Source: Azoarcus sp. Aa7 (GTDB lineage: Bacteria > Pseudomonadota > Gammaproteobacteria > Burkholderiales > Rhodocyclaceae). From it: a DNA stretch of 38,033 nt. The stretch covers positions 1-38,033 of the forward strand of contig NZ_QVLR01000065.1 of assembly GCF_014822185.1 (NCBI RefSeq). The letters run 5' to 3'. The notes below the pieces were generated by a model, which was given only the letters and a program-made list of their open reading frames with translations, did not search any database and was not told the DNA's origin. Shown one piece after another: positions 25,170 through 32,876 of this stretch (position 1 is its first letter; each line of letters opens with the position of its first letter). The translations under genes were made by a program, and so were the position numbers.

Positions 25170-26681
25170 ATGAACAACGTTGAAGCGGCCACCGCGCCGA
25201 CCGCAGGCGGGGCCACCCGGTCCCACCTGCTCGAAGAATCGATCCTGCCCGTGCTCAGTAGGCAGCGCACCATAGGCACGCTGGGTTTCGTGTGGATCTG
25301 GATCGGGCTCGCCGTCATCATCGCGACCTTCCAGCTCGGCGCGACCGGCGTCGAATCCCTGCCGCTGTGGCAGGTCGTCGCCGTGATCCTTTCCGCCAAC
25401 GTCGCGCTGGCGCTGCTGATGACCCTCACCGCCGATATCGGCACCGAGCACGGCCTGTCGTTCGCGGTGTACCTGCGAGCGCCATTCGGGACGACCGGCA
25501 CGCATCTGCCGGCCCTGTTCCGCGGAGTCGTCGCGGCAGTCTGGTTCGGCATCCAGACCTACCTCGGCGCGCTGGCCATCAACGGCATCGTCGAGTACCT
25601 GACGGGCTTCTCGAACTGGCCGCTGTGGTATGCGATCTTCGCGATCGTGCAGATCTGGAATACCGCGTGCGGCATCAAGGCCGTGGAAAAGCTCGCCGAC
25701 ATCGCCGCACCGGCCATCATCGCGATCTCGATCTGGATGTACTACACGCTCGACGTGATGGCGCAGACCAAGGGCCTCAACATCTGGAACTGGGTCGGCG
25801 GCAAGGACACCACGATCCTGACGCTGTTCCTGGCCAACATGGCGTTCTGGTCGACGCTCGCGGTCGACATTCCCAACATTACGCGCTTCCTCAAGGTGGA
25901 GGAGGGTACGCGCAGCTTCGTGCGGCGCAACCGCCACGTGTTCCTCGCGCAACTCGTCGCGTTGCCGGTCACGCAGACCTGGGTCGCGGTGATCGGTGCG
26001 GCGTCCTTCATCGCGGCCGGCAACTGGGATCCGATCACGGTGATCCAGGGCAGTGCGACCGGGTTTTCGCTCATCCTGCTGCTGGTGATGGTGGTGCTCG
26101 CGCAGTGGTCGACGAACAATGCCGCGAACCTGATCCCGGCTGCGCTCACCTTCGTCAATGCCGGCGCACCGCGCATCGGCTATCGCAGCGCAATCGTGCT
26201 CGCCGGTGTGATCGGGACGCTGTCGATGCCTTGGCTGATCCTCGACAACCTGTTCAGTTTCCTCTTTTCCTACGGTTCGTTCCTGTCGACGATCGGCGGA
26301 ATCATGGTTGCCGACTACTTCGTGATCCGGCGCCGTCGGCTCAATGTGCCCGAGTTGTATGAGGTGCACGGTCAGTTCCGCTTCGTCGGCGGTGTCAATC
26401 CGGCCGGCTTGTTGACCTGGCTCATCGGTGGCGCAGCCGCCTTCTACTCGGGCTCCTGGGCCTTCGTGGTCGGCTTCGCGCTGGGCTTCACGCTGTACCT
26501 GGCGTTGATGTGGCTGTGGGTGCTGCCGCGCTACCCGCAGGCGGAGATCACGTCCCGCTACAGCGACCGCTTCCTTGCGACCACCGTCGCGCACAACTGG
26601 ACCTATTCGGCCGCGCGCGGCTTTGTACGCATCCCGTCCTCCCAACTGAGCGACGCGCACAGCCGTCGTGAAGACCTCTGA
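25170..26681 (+). CDS. NCS1-family permease, probable hydantoin transporter (Mhp1-like)
   Basis: A 503-residue member of the nucleobase:cation symporter-1 family with about twelve hydrophobic segments. Blocks such as LLEESILPVLSRQRTIGTLG, AVVWFGIQTYLGALAING and AFWSTLAVDIPNITRF resemble the hydantoin/allantoin branch (Mhp1, PucI) more than the first NCS1 protein does. The start follows GAGGAGA (25154-25160); the longer frame from 25122 is rejected. It follows hyuAB in the same direction, so I infer uptake of N-methylhydantoin, chemically close to Mhp1's hydantoin substrates. Confidence 0.87.
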   Translation: MNNVEAATAPTAGGATRSHLLEESILPVLSRQRTIGTLGFVWIWIGLAVIIATFQLGATGVESLPLWQVVAVILSANVALALLMTLTADIGTEHGLSFAVYLRAPFGTTGTHLPALFRGVVAAVWFGIQTYLGALAINGIVEYLTGFSNWPLWYAIFAIVQIWNTACGIKAVEKLADIAAPAIIAISIWMYYTLDVMAQTKGLNIWNWVGGKDTTILTLFLANMAFWSTLAVDIPNITRFLKVEEGTRSFVRRNRHVFLAQLVALPVTQTWVAVIGAASFIAAGNWDPITVIQGSATGFSLILLLVMVVLAQWSTNNAANLIPAALTFVNAGAPRIGYRSAIVLAGVIGTLSMPWLILDNLFSFLFSYGSFLSTIGGIMVADYFVIRRRRLNVPELYEVHGQFRFVGGVNPAGLLTWLIGGAAAFYSGSWAFVVGFALGFTLYLALMWLWVLPRYPQAEITSRYSDRFLATTVAHNWTYSAARGFVRIPSSQLSDAHSRREDL

Positions 26682-26720
26682 ATCTTCGGACCATTGAAAA
26701 CGAGAACAGGAATATCTGCG

Positions 26721-27530
26721 ATGAAATTGTCATTTGAATGCAATTGGTCGGGGCGCGTCCTCGCGCGGGGGCTACTGGCGCTGGCGCTGATATCCGGTGC
26801 GGGCCAGTCGGTTGCAGCCGACTGGAGCGAGACGGATGTGCAGGTGATGAACGGCACCCGCTTCCGCGATCCCGGCAACCACGACAATGTGACGAAGACA
26901 ACGGTCACGCTGCAGCACGTGAGCGGCTACGCCTACGGTCGCAACTACTTCTTCGTCGATTCCTACTGGGGAACGAAGAACGCGCCGCGGTCTAACGACA
27001 TCTACGGCGAGTACTACCATTATCTGAGCCTGGGAAAGATCACCGGGGCGAAATTCGGCGAGAGCTTCCTGAAGGACGTCAGCCTGACCGCCGGCGTCAA
27101 CGCCGGGTCATCGACCGGAGGGGCCGGCACGCGCATCCTGCTGTATGGCGTGACGCTGGATTTCGCGGTGCCCGGGTTCAGCTACTTCAACGTCGATCTG
27201 CTCGCCTACGACGACCGGTCGCAATTCGACGGCGTACCGAACCATTACCGCAAGAGTTATCAGGTGACCCCGGTGTGGAGGCTGCCGTTCACCCTGGGGG
27301 GTACGCACTGGAGCTTCGAAGGCTTCTGCGACTTCATCGGTGCGCGCGGGCAGGGCACGGTCAGCCAGGTGCTGTGCCAGCCGCAGCTGCGCCTCGATGT
27401 AGGGCATCTGGTGTCCGGCCGCCGCGACGCGTTCTACATCGGGACCGAGTACCAGTACTGGCGGGACAAGTACGGGATCGACGGCCTGAACGAGAGCTTT
27501 CCCAACGTGATGGCAGTCGTGAAGTTCTAG
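26721..27530 (+). CDS. Tsx/OmpK-like outer-membrane channel (copy 2)
   Basis: A 269-residue paralogue of the porin at 8905-9732, with the same architecture: signal peptide ending near SVAADW (about residue 34), aromatic beta-strand pattern, the shared segments GRNYFFVDSYWG and LSLGKITGAKFG, and a terminal Phe (MAVVKF). ATG 26721 is chosen because AGGA lies 9-10 nt upstream; an in-frame ATG at 26694 sits before that site. It follows the second NCS1 permease by 39 bp. I infer a matched outer-membrane path for N-methylhydantoin. The two porins differ enough to suggest different ligands. Confidence 0.8.
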   Translation: MKLSFECNWSGRVLARGLLALALISGAGQSVAADWSETDVQVMNGTRFRDPGNHDNVTKTTVTLQHVSGYAYGRNYFFVDSYWGTKNAPRSNDIYGEYYHYLSLGKITGAKFGESFLKDVSLTAGVNAGSSTGGAGTRILLYGVTLDFAVPGFSYFNVDLLAYDDRSQFDGVPNHYRKSYQVTPVWRLPFTLGGTHWSFEGFCDFIGARGQGTVSQVLCQPQLRLDVGHLVSGRRDAFYIGTEYQYWRDKYGIDGLNESFPNVMAVVKF

Positions 27531-27811
27531 GCGATTCTGCGTCCGGCCGGCCGGCGCTGGGCAGGGCATCGGCCCACGATGCTGCATGCCCTTCCTGCGG
27601 CGTGCCGGCAAGGCGGATAAGTAGCCGGCCTGAAACCGGCCATGAGGGGGCGGGAGGGACATGGGCATTTGTGGCAAGCGCGTGCCGCGCGCAGGCAGGT
27701 CGCCGCCCAAGTGTTTTGCTGTAGTGGAAAGGTGCCGGGGCATGCCGGCGGAGAGTTCGCCGGGCGCTCCGTGCTCGGTTGTCCCCCGAAAGTTTCCAAC
27801 GGAGAGAAATC

Positions 27812-28831
27812 ATGAAATTCGCAAGACTGAAAAGTGTTCTGGGCGCCGCGTTGTTCGCGGTCGCAGGTCTGGCCGCGGCCGAGACCATCGAGCTGAAGAT
27901 GCACAGCCAGATCGTCGAGTCCCGCCCCGAGGCGAAGTACCTGCAGCAGTTCGCCGACGACGTCGCGGCGCGCTCGAACGGGCGGCTCAAGATCAACGTC
28001 TTCCACGCCGGCTCGCTGGGCCTGAAGGACGCGGACCTGCTGCGCATCATGCAGGTGGGCGCTGTGGACATGGCGATGCTGTACGGCGAGTACTTCACCC
28101 GCGATGCGCCTGAGCTGGGCGTCGTGTACGTGCAGGGCGCAATCCGCTCGCCGCAGCAGCACCTGCAGCTGCTGCCGACGATGCGCGCGATCTACGAGGA
28201 GGGCTACGCGAAGTGGCGCATCCACACCGTCGGCGGCGTCGTGAGTCCGGTGTTCAACGTTGGCGTGCATTGCAAGGAGCCGGTGAACAGCCTCGCGCAA
28301 CTGAAGGGCAAGAAGCTGCGCGTGTGGGGGAGTCACCTCGTCGGCACCTTCCAGGGGCTGGATGTCGCGGCGCAGGTCATCCCGCAGAACAGCATGTACA
28401 TGGCGCTGCAGACGGGGGTCGTCGACTGCGCCTACTACCTGTCGACGGTCGCGAAGACCGTGTCGCTGCAGGAGGTCGCGAAGTACGAGGCCTACATGCA
28501 CCCGTGGGCGGCGGTGCCGTGGATGTTCGGCGTCAGCGACAAGGCGTGGTCGCGCCTGCCGAAGGATCTGCAGACCGTGCTCGTCGAGGCCGGCGAGGCG
28601 ATGTGGGCGAAGACGCGCGACGCCGCGGTGAGCGCCGAGCGCGAGAACGCTGCCGTCGAGGAGCGCAAGGCGCTCGGCATCACGATGCTGCAGCCCTTCT
28701 CGCAGGGCGACGTGAGCACCTTTGTCGCGTCGTCCGACAAGGCCTGGGCGGAGATGGCGAAGTCGGCCGGGCCGAAGGGCATCGAGTACTACCAGCGCAT
28801 GAAGGATGCGATCGCGAAGCTGACGCCCTGA
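27812..28831 (+). CDS. TRAP transporter substrate-binding protein (DctP family)
   Basis: A 339-residue periplasmic protein with signal peptide (hydrophobic GAALFAVAGLAAAE, likely cleavage near residue 23). The mature part begins IELKMHSQIVESRPEAKYLQ and has the DctP blocks NGRLKINVFHAGSLGLKDAD and LKGKKLRVWGSH, the latter holding the Arg that binds a substrate carboxylate in this family. VVDCAYYLST near residue 205 is also typical. It starts after ACGGAGAG with a normal spacer and heads a P-Q-M operon. Because TRAP systems take carboxylates and this one lies beside the N-carbamoylsarcosine amidohydrolase, uptake of N-carbamoylsarcosine or a related acid is plausible (inference). Confidence 0.9.
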   Translation: MKFARLKSVLGAALFAVAGLAAAETIELKMHSQIVESRPEAKYLQQFADDVAARSNGRLKINVFHAGSLGLKDADLLRIMQVGAVDMAMLYGEYFTRDAPELGVVYVQGAIRSPQQHLQLLPTMRAIYEEGYAKWRIHTVGGVVSPVFNVGVHCKEPVNSLAQLKGKKLRVWGSHLVGTFQGLDVAAQVIPQNSMYMALQTGVVDCAYYLSTVAKTVSLQEVAKYEAYMHPWAAVPWMFGVSDKAWSRLPKDLQTVLVEAGEAMWAKTRDAAVSAERENAAVEERKALGITMLQPFSQGDVSTFVASSDKAWAEMAKSAGPKGIEYYQRMKDAIAKLTP

Positions 28832-28907
28832 CGCGACGTTGCAGGGGGGCCGCCGCAATGCGTGGCGGCCGCCCCGATAGTTCCGGAATCAATCGCTGGA
28901 GACCAAG

Positions 28908-29435
28908 ATGCAAGTCCTGATCCGCTGCTTCGAAAGGCTCGCGCTCGGCATGAACCGGCTCGCCGCCGTCGCCGCCGTGCTGATGAGCGTGTTCGTGTTC
29001 CTGGGCGTCGTGATGCGCTATTTCGTCGGCGCACCATTCGCCTTTTCCGATGAATTCATCGGCCTGCTGTTCGCCACGATGGCCTTCCTCGCGATGCCGC
29101 TGGGCCTCGTGATGCGCCGTCATATCATTCTCGACATCGTTACGCGCGGCTTGCAGGGGCCGCTGCGCCACCTCGTCGATGTCGGTGCCACGGTGATCCT
29201 CACGACCTTCTGCGTGTGGTTCCTTGCCCTGTCCTACGACTTCGCGGACTATTCGCGCCTGCTCGACGCGCGCTCCGACATCGGTGCGATGGTGCTGTGG
29301 CCGTGGATGGCGATGCTGCCGCTGTGCACCGTGGTGCTGGTGCTGGTGAGCGTCGGTCAGCTCGTCGACAGCCTGCGCCAGCTCGCCGGCCGACCGTCGC
29401 TGTTCACGCTCGCGAGCGAGGAGGAAGTGTTATGA
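28908..29435 (+). CDS. TRAP transporter small permease (DctQ family)
   Basis: A 175-residue membrane protein with four hydrophobic segments, the usual DctQ layout. The early FLGVVMRYFVGAPFAFSDEF and MPLGLVMRRHIILDIV segments fit the family. It lies 76 bp after the binding protein, and its TGA overlaps the ATG of the large permease (ATGA), so the two membrane subunits are coupled. It forms the small subunit of the Na+-driven symporter. Confidence 0.9.
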   Translation: MQVLIRCFERLALGMNRLAAVAAVLMSVFVFLGVVMRYFVGAPFAFSDEFIGLLFATMAFLAMPLGLVMRRHIILDIVTRGLQGPLRHLVDVGATVILTTFCVWFLALSYDFADYSRLLDARSDIGAMVLWPWMAMLPLCTVVLVLVSVGQLVDSLRQLAGRPSLFTLASEEEVL

Positions 29436-30721
29436 CCTGGGGCATCCTCTCGACCAGCCTGCTGGTGCTGATGGTGACCGGCGCGGTGCTGGGCGCCGCG
29501 CTCGGCCTCACGGGCCTGATCCTGCTGCAGTTCCAGGTCGGTGACGCGACCTCGCTCGCGGTGCAGGCGGTGTGGAACACCTTCACCGACTTCACGCTGA
29601 GCGCGGTGCCGCTGTTCATCTTCCTCGGCGACATCTTGATGGCCAGCGGCATCTCGGGGCGCATCTACAACGGCCTCACGCCGCTGTTCCATCGCTTCTC
29701 GGGCAAGCTGCTGCACACCAACATCGCCGTATGCACGGTATTCGGCGCGGTCAGCGGCTCGAGTTCGTCCACGGCGGCGGCAATCGGATCGGTCGGCTAT
29801 CCCGAGCTGGTGAAGCGCGGCTACGACCCGTCCACGGTGATCGCCTCGCTCGCCGCCGGCGGCACGCTGGGCCTGCTGATTCCGCCCAGCCTGTCGCTGC
29901 TGATCTACGGCGCGACGCAGGACGTGTCGATCGGCAAGCTCTTCCTCGCCGGCATCGTGCCCGGTCTGCTCCTTGCGGGTCTGTTCTCGGTCTATATCGC
30001 GGGCCTATGCTACTTCCGCAAGGACCTGGTGCCCGCGCGCGACGAGCGGCCGAGCTGGGGCGAGATCCTGCTCGGCCTGCGCGCGATCTGGCCGCTGCCG
30101 ATCCTGATCTTCTTCGTGCTCGGGACGATTTACATGGGGCTGGCGACGACGACCGAGGCCGCCGCGCTGGGCGTGGTCGCGGCCACCGCGCTGGGCTTCG
30201 TGTGGGGTGACCTGACGCTGCCGAAGCTGTGGCAGTCGTTCAAGACCTCGGTGCTGATGTTCGGCACGATCGCGATGGTGCTGCTCGGCACGCTGATTCT
30301 CGCGCAGGCGATAAGCATCCTCGGCCTGCCCAAGGAACTGGTCGACTGGGTCGCGAAGATGGGACTGAGTCGCTACGAGGTGCTGCTCGCGATCGTGCTC
30401 GTGTATCTGGTGCTGGGTTGCTTCTTCGACGGCATCTCGCTGCTCTTGATGACGCTGCCGATCGCCTTCCCGCTGATGATGTCGATGCAGTTTGATCCGA
30501 TCTGGTTCGGCATCATCGTCACGATCCTGATGGAGGTCGGCATGATCACGCCGCCGGTGGGGCTCAACCTCTTCGTGCTCGTGACGATCTCCAAGCGCAA
30601 GGTGAGCCTCGGCGAGGCCTCGTGGGCCACGGTGCCCTACTGGCTGATCATGCTCGGCGTGATCGGGCTGTTCACGGTGTTCCCCGAGATCGTCACCTTC
30701 GTGCCGAACCGATTCTTCTGA
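29432..30721 (+). CDS. TRAP transporter large permease (DctM family)
   Basis: A 429-residue membrane protein of normal DctM length with about twelve hydrophobic segments. Family blocks include AVPLFIFLGDILMASGIS, AVCTVFGAVSGSSSSTAAAI, GGTLGLLIPPSLSLLIYG, TEAAALGVVAA and EVGMITPPVGLNLFVL. It is the transport subunit that moves substrate delivered by the DctP protein using a sodium gradient. It converges on the lysR gene, with a 9-bp hairpin between their ends. Confidence 0.92.
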   Translation: MTWGILSTSLLVLMVTGAVLGAALGLTGLILLQFQVGDATSLAVQAVWNTFTDFTLSAVPLFIFLGDILMASGISGRIYNGLTPLFHRFSGKLLHTNIAVCTVFGAVSGSSSSTAAAIGSVGYPELVKRGYDPSTVIASLAAGGTLGLLIPPSLSLLIYGATQDVSIGKLFLAGIVPGLLLAGLFSVYIAGLCYFRKDLVPARDERPSWGEILLGLRAIWPLPILIFFVLGTIYMGLATTTEAAALGVVAATALGFVWGDLTLPKLWQSFKTSVLMFGTIAMVLLGTLILAQAISILGLPKELVDWVAKMGLSRYEVLLAIVLVYLVLGCFFDGISLLLMTLPIAFPLMMSMQFDPIWFGIIVTILMEVGMITPPVGLNLFVLVTISKRKVSLGEASWATVPYWLIMLGVIGLFTVFPEIVTFVPNRFF

Positions 30722-30744
30722 GTTCGTACACGGTCATCCCGTGA

Positions 30745-30775
30745 CGGCCCGCACGTGGTTCTGGCCTGCGGGCCG
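30745..30775. terminator. Bidirectional hairpin between dctM-like and lysR genes
   Basis: Arms 30745-30753 and 30767-30775 are perfectly complementary over 9 bp with a 13-nt loop. It sits in the 57-bp gap between two convergent genes and touches the position just before the lysR stop. No T-tract is present on either side. Confidence 0.5.
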
Positions 30776-30778
30776 CGC

Positions 30779-31696
30779 CTATTCCTGTCCCTCATGTGCG
30801 ATGCCGAATTCGTCCGCGTTGTCGTGGAGGAACTGTGCGAAGCGCTCGACGGTCGGCGTCACGACATCCTTGCGCCAGCAGGCCATGAGTTCCAGCGTCT
30901 TCTGTCGCCCTGCCAGGGGCCGGATCACCAAGCCCTTGCGCTGGATGTTCTCTGCGCAACGCGTGTACAGCGCGACGCCGATGTTGGCCGCGACGAGGCC
31001 GAAGATCCCGTCGCTGGTCGACGCCTCCTGTGCGATTACCGGCGAAAAGTTCGCCGCGTGACACAGCGCGAAGAAATGCACCCGGAAGGCCTCCCATGAA
31101 TCCTTCGAGCCGAGGATGAACTTCTCGTTCATCAGGTCCCGGATCGATATCGACGGCTTTTCCGCGAGGGGATGCGCCGCCGGCAGCAGCACGACAAGTT
31201 CCTCCTTGGCCACGGTCACCTGGCTGATCGTGGGGGACTCGAACGGGCCGATCAGGAAGCCGATGTCGATTCGCGACTCGAGCAGTGCTTCCTTCTGCTT
31301 CGAGCTCGGGAAGTGAAACAGCTCGACCTTGATGCCCGGGTGTGTCTTCAGGAACTTCTCGATGATCGCCGGTAGGATACCGTTGATCGCGAAGTCCATG
31401 TAGGCGATGCGCAGGTAGCCGACCTTGCCGTCGGCCGCCGCTTGCGCGAGCAGCGAGGCCTTCTCGATGTGACCGAGGGCGAGGCGGCATTCGTACAGGA
31501 AGGTGCGCCCGGCCTCCGTGAGTTGCACGACCCGCGTCGTGCGCGACAGCAACTCGGCGCCGACGGCCTCTTCCAGGTGCTGGATCGTGCGCGTGAGCGC
31601 CGATTGGGTCATGTACAGACGTTCGGCCGCGGGGCGGAACTGCAGTTCTTCGGCGACTGCGACGAAGGCGCGCATATGGCGGATTTCGAAACGCAT
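30779..31696 (-). CDS. LysR-family transcriptional regulator
   Basis: A 305-residue LysR-type regulator. The N-terminal winged helix-turn-helix (residues 1-62) reads MRAFVAVAEELQFRPAAERL and SALTRTIQHLEEAVGAELLS. The co-inducer domain follows from about residue 90 with typical segments (RIAYMDFAINGILPAIIEKF, DIGFLIGPFES). ATG 31696 gives the usual start; a longer frame to 31783 would cross the promoter region. It is divergent from amidohydrolase copy 2 over 164 bp that hold CAATA/TATTG repeats. LysR proteins usually regulate the divergent gene, so it likely controls copy 2 and, by shared motifs, copy 1 and hyuAB, with a small carboxylate or hydantoin as co-inducer. Confidence 0.92.
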   Translation of the reverse strand: MRFEIRHMRAFVAVAEELQFRPAAERLYMTQSALTRTIQHLEEAVGAELLSRTTRVVQLTEAGRTFLYECRLALGHIEKASLLAQAAADGKVGYLRIAYMDFAINGILPAIIEKFLKTHPGIKVELFHFPSSKQKEALLESRIDIGFLIGPFESPTISQVTVAKEELVVLLPAAHPLAEKPSISIRDLMNEKFILGSKDSWEAFRVHFFALCHAANFSPVIAQEASTSDGIFGLVAANIGVALYTRCAENIQRKGLVIRPLAGRQKTLELMACWRKDVVTPTVERFAQFLHDNADEFGIAHEGQE

Positions 31697-31771
31697 GGTG
31701 AAATCGGCTCCGGCTGGCGAGGGGCAATGAATAGTGTTTGTATGATGCAATAATAGCTGAGCAATTGTAAA

Positions 31772-31851
31772 TATTGAAAGCAATAGTATTGGCTAGTATT
31801 CCTCCAGACAAAGACGCCTTTGTCGCAACCCGAACCCAACCCTGTCTGGAG
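31772..31851 (+). promoter_or_regulatory. Class II operator and switch-like leader, amidohydrolase copy 2
   Basis: TATTG-N4-CAATA (31772-31785) overlaps CAATAGTATTG (31781-31791), and TAGTATT is repeated at 31784-31790 and 31794-31800. The 41 nt 31778-31818 equal those before copy 1. In the leader, CTCCAGACA (31802-31810) is perfectly complementary to TGTCTGGAG (31843-31851), which covers the ribosome binding site. A competing hairpin, GACAAAG/CTTTGTC (31807-31813 with 31818-31824), shares bases with that pairing, so the two folds exclude each other. If the transcript starts near 31806 only part of the first arm would be present. Confidence 0.55.
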
Positions 31852-32465
31852 ACGAATCAAATGCAAAGCCAACTCAACGACATGCTCAAGCAAGCCTTCG
31901 CCGAAGCGACCAAGCTGTACCAGGAGCGCGGCTTCCAGCGCCGCGTGGGCTTCGGCAAGAAGCCGGCGCTGATCAACGTCGACCTCGCCAATGCCTGGAC
32001 CCGCCCGGGCAACCCCTTCACGTGCGAGAAGATCGACGACGAGATCATCCCCGGCGTGCAGCGCCTGCTGAAGGCGTGCCGCGAGAACAACCATCCGGTG
32101 ATCCACGTGACGACCTGCTACCAGGTCACGGACCGCAACAATCCGCACACCGACATGGGCCTGTGGCACAACAAGATCCCGGTCGACGTCGTCAATCAGG
32201 AAGACGAGAACATCTGGGCGATCGACTCGCGCATCGCGCCGATCGCGGGCGAGCAGGTGCTGATCAAGAAGCGCGCGAGCTCGTTCCACGGTACCTACCT
32301 CGCCGGTTTCCTGCGTGCGGCGGGCGTCGACACCATCCTCGTGACCGGCGTGACGGCGTCGGCCTGCGTGCGCACGACGCTGTGCGACGGCCTGGCCGAG
32401 GGCTTCCGCACGATCGCCGTGCGCGAGTGCATCGGCGACCGCGTGCCGGGCGCCGTCGAGTGGAA
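31778..32465 (+). repeat. Long direct repeat, right copy
   Basis: Same orientation as 17515-18202: 41 nt of identical promoter DNA, a 35-nt part of the leader that differs (31819-31853, counted at equal offset), and 612 nt of identical coding DNA (31854-32465). The unusual conservation stops at the C-terminal 82 nt. The segment between the two repeats holds fabF, hyuAB, the second permease and porin, the TRAP genes and lysR. Confidence 0.9.
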
Positions 32466-32547
32466 CCTGTTCGACATCGACGCCAAGTTCGCCGATGTCG
32501 AATCGGTCGACCGCTGCGTCGACTACCTCTACTCGATGAAGGGCTGA
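31861..32547 (+). CDS. N-carbamoylsarcosine amidohydrolase, copy 2
   Basis: A 228-residue cysteine hydrolase with the same catalytic residues as copy 1 (Asp41, Lys136, Cys169) and identical protein sequence except three C-terminal positions (DYLYSMKG). Only the ATG at 31861 is available, since the codon three positions upstream is ACG. The ribosome binding site CTGGAG lies at 31846-31851. Having its own regulated promoter next to lysR and the TRAP transporter suggests that this copy is the resident one and copy 1 a duplicate, though direction of copying is not proven. The downstream region has the napC fragment and no clear terminator. Confidence 0.9.
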   Translation: MQSQLNDMLKQAFAEATKLYQERGFQRRVGFGKKPALINVDLANAWTRPGNPFTCEKIDDEIIPGVQRLLKACRENNHPVIHVTTCYQVTDRNNPHTDMGLWHNKIPVDVVNQEDENIWAIDSRIAPIAGEQVLIKKRASSFHGTYLAGFLRAAGVDTILVTGVTASACVRTTLCDGLAEGFRTIAVRECIGDRVPGAVEWNLFDIDAKFADVESVDRCVDYLYSMKG

Positions 32548-32741
32548 TCCCGCGCCCGGCGGGGGTGTCGGCGCTCCTGCCGGCCCTTCGGCGGGCGTCA
32601 CGCTTGAATAAACAAGGGCGGTCCGCTGGGGCCGGCGCTTTTCCGGCCCGGATGACTCGCCCGCGCCACCCTCACGGATAGCCAGTCGAGCAGGGCGGAG
32701 CGAAGGAGGGCGGCCTGATCGCGCGCGGCGGCTGCGACATC
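32548..32741. other. Short gene-free spacer after amidohydrolase copy 2
   Basis: GC-rich spacer without a recognisable gene. A minus-strand frame that begins in the napC fragment runs through it (VAAAARDQAALLRSALLDWL and following) to a stop at 32598; I could not place this tail in any family. Confidence 0.4.
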
Positions 32742-32876
32742 CTGCGCTTCCTTGTTGGTCGCTTCCATCGCTGTGTTGAACCCCTGCCACGACCCCGCGC
32801 CGGCTATGAAACCCCCGGTGACGAGTACCCCCAGTCCGATCCTGACGGAGGGCTTGAGGAACAGGTCAGGGGTGTT
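32742..32876 (-). pseudogene. N-terminal fragment of a NapC/NirT-type cytochrome c
   Basis: On the minus strand the translation VRIGLGVLVTGGFIAGAGSW followed by QGFNTAMEATNKEA matches the membrane anchor of NapC/NirT/TorC multihaem cytochromes, which continues in intact proteins with a Cys-X-X-Cys-His haem site. Here the match breaks right after TNKEA, and no haem-binding motif follows. About 45 codons remain, with no start codon in a proper setting. Its left-hand continuation (lower coordinates) is unrelated sequence. It overlaps the last codons of the GlxA-type regulator by about 11 bp, so it is a broken piece captured at a junction. Confidence 0.65.

Noticed and set aside
17515-32547. Composite transposon or integron
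   Set aside because: The long direct repeats are an ordinary enzyme gene; no transposase, integrase, terminal inverted repeats or target-site duplication was found.
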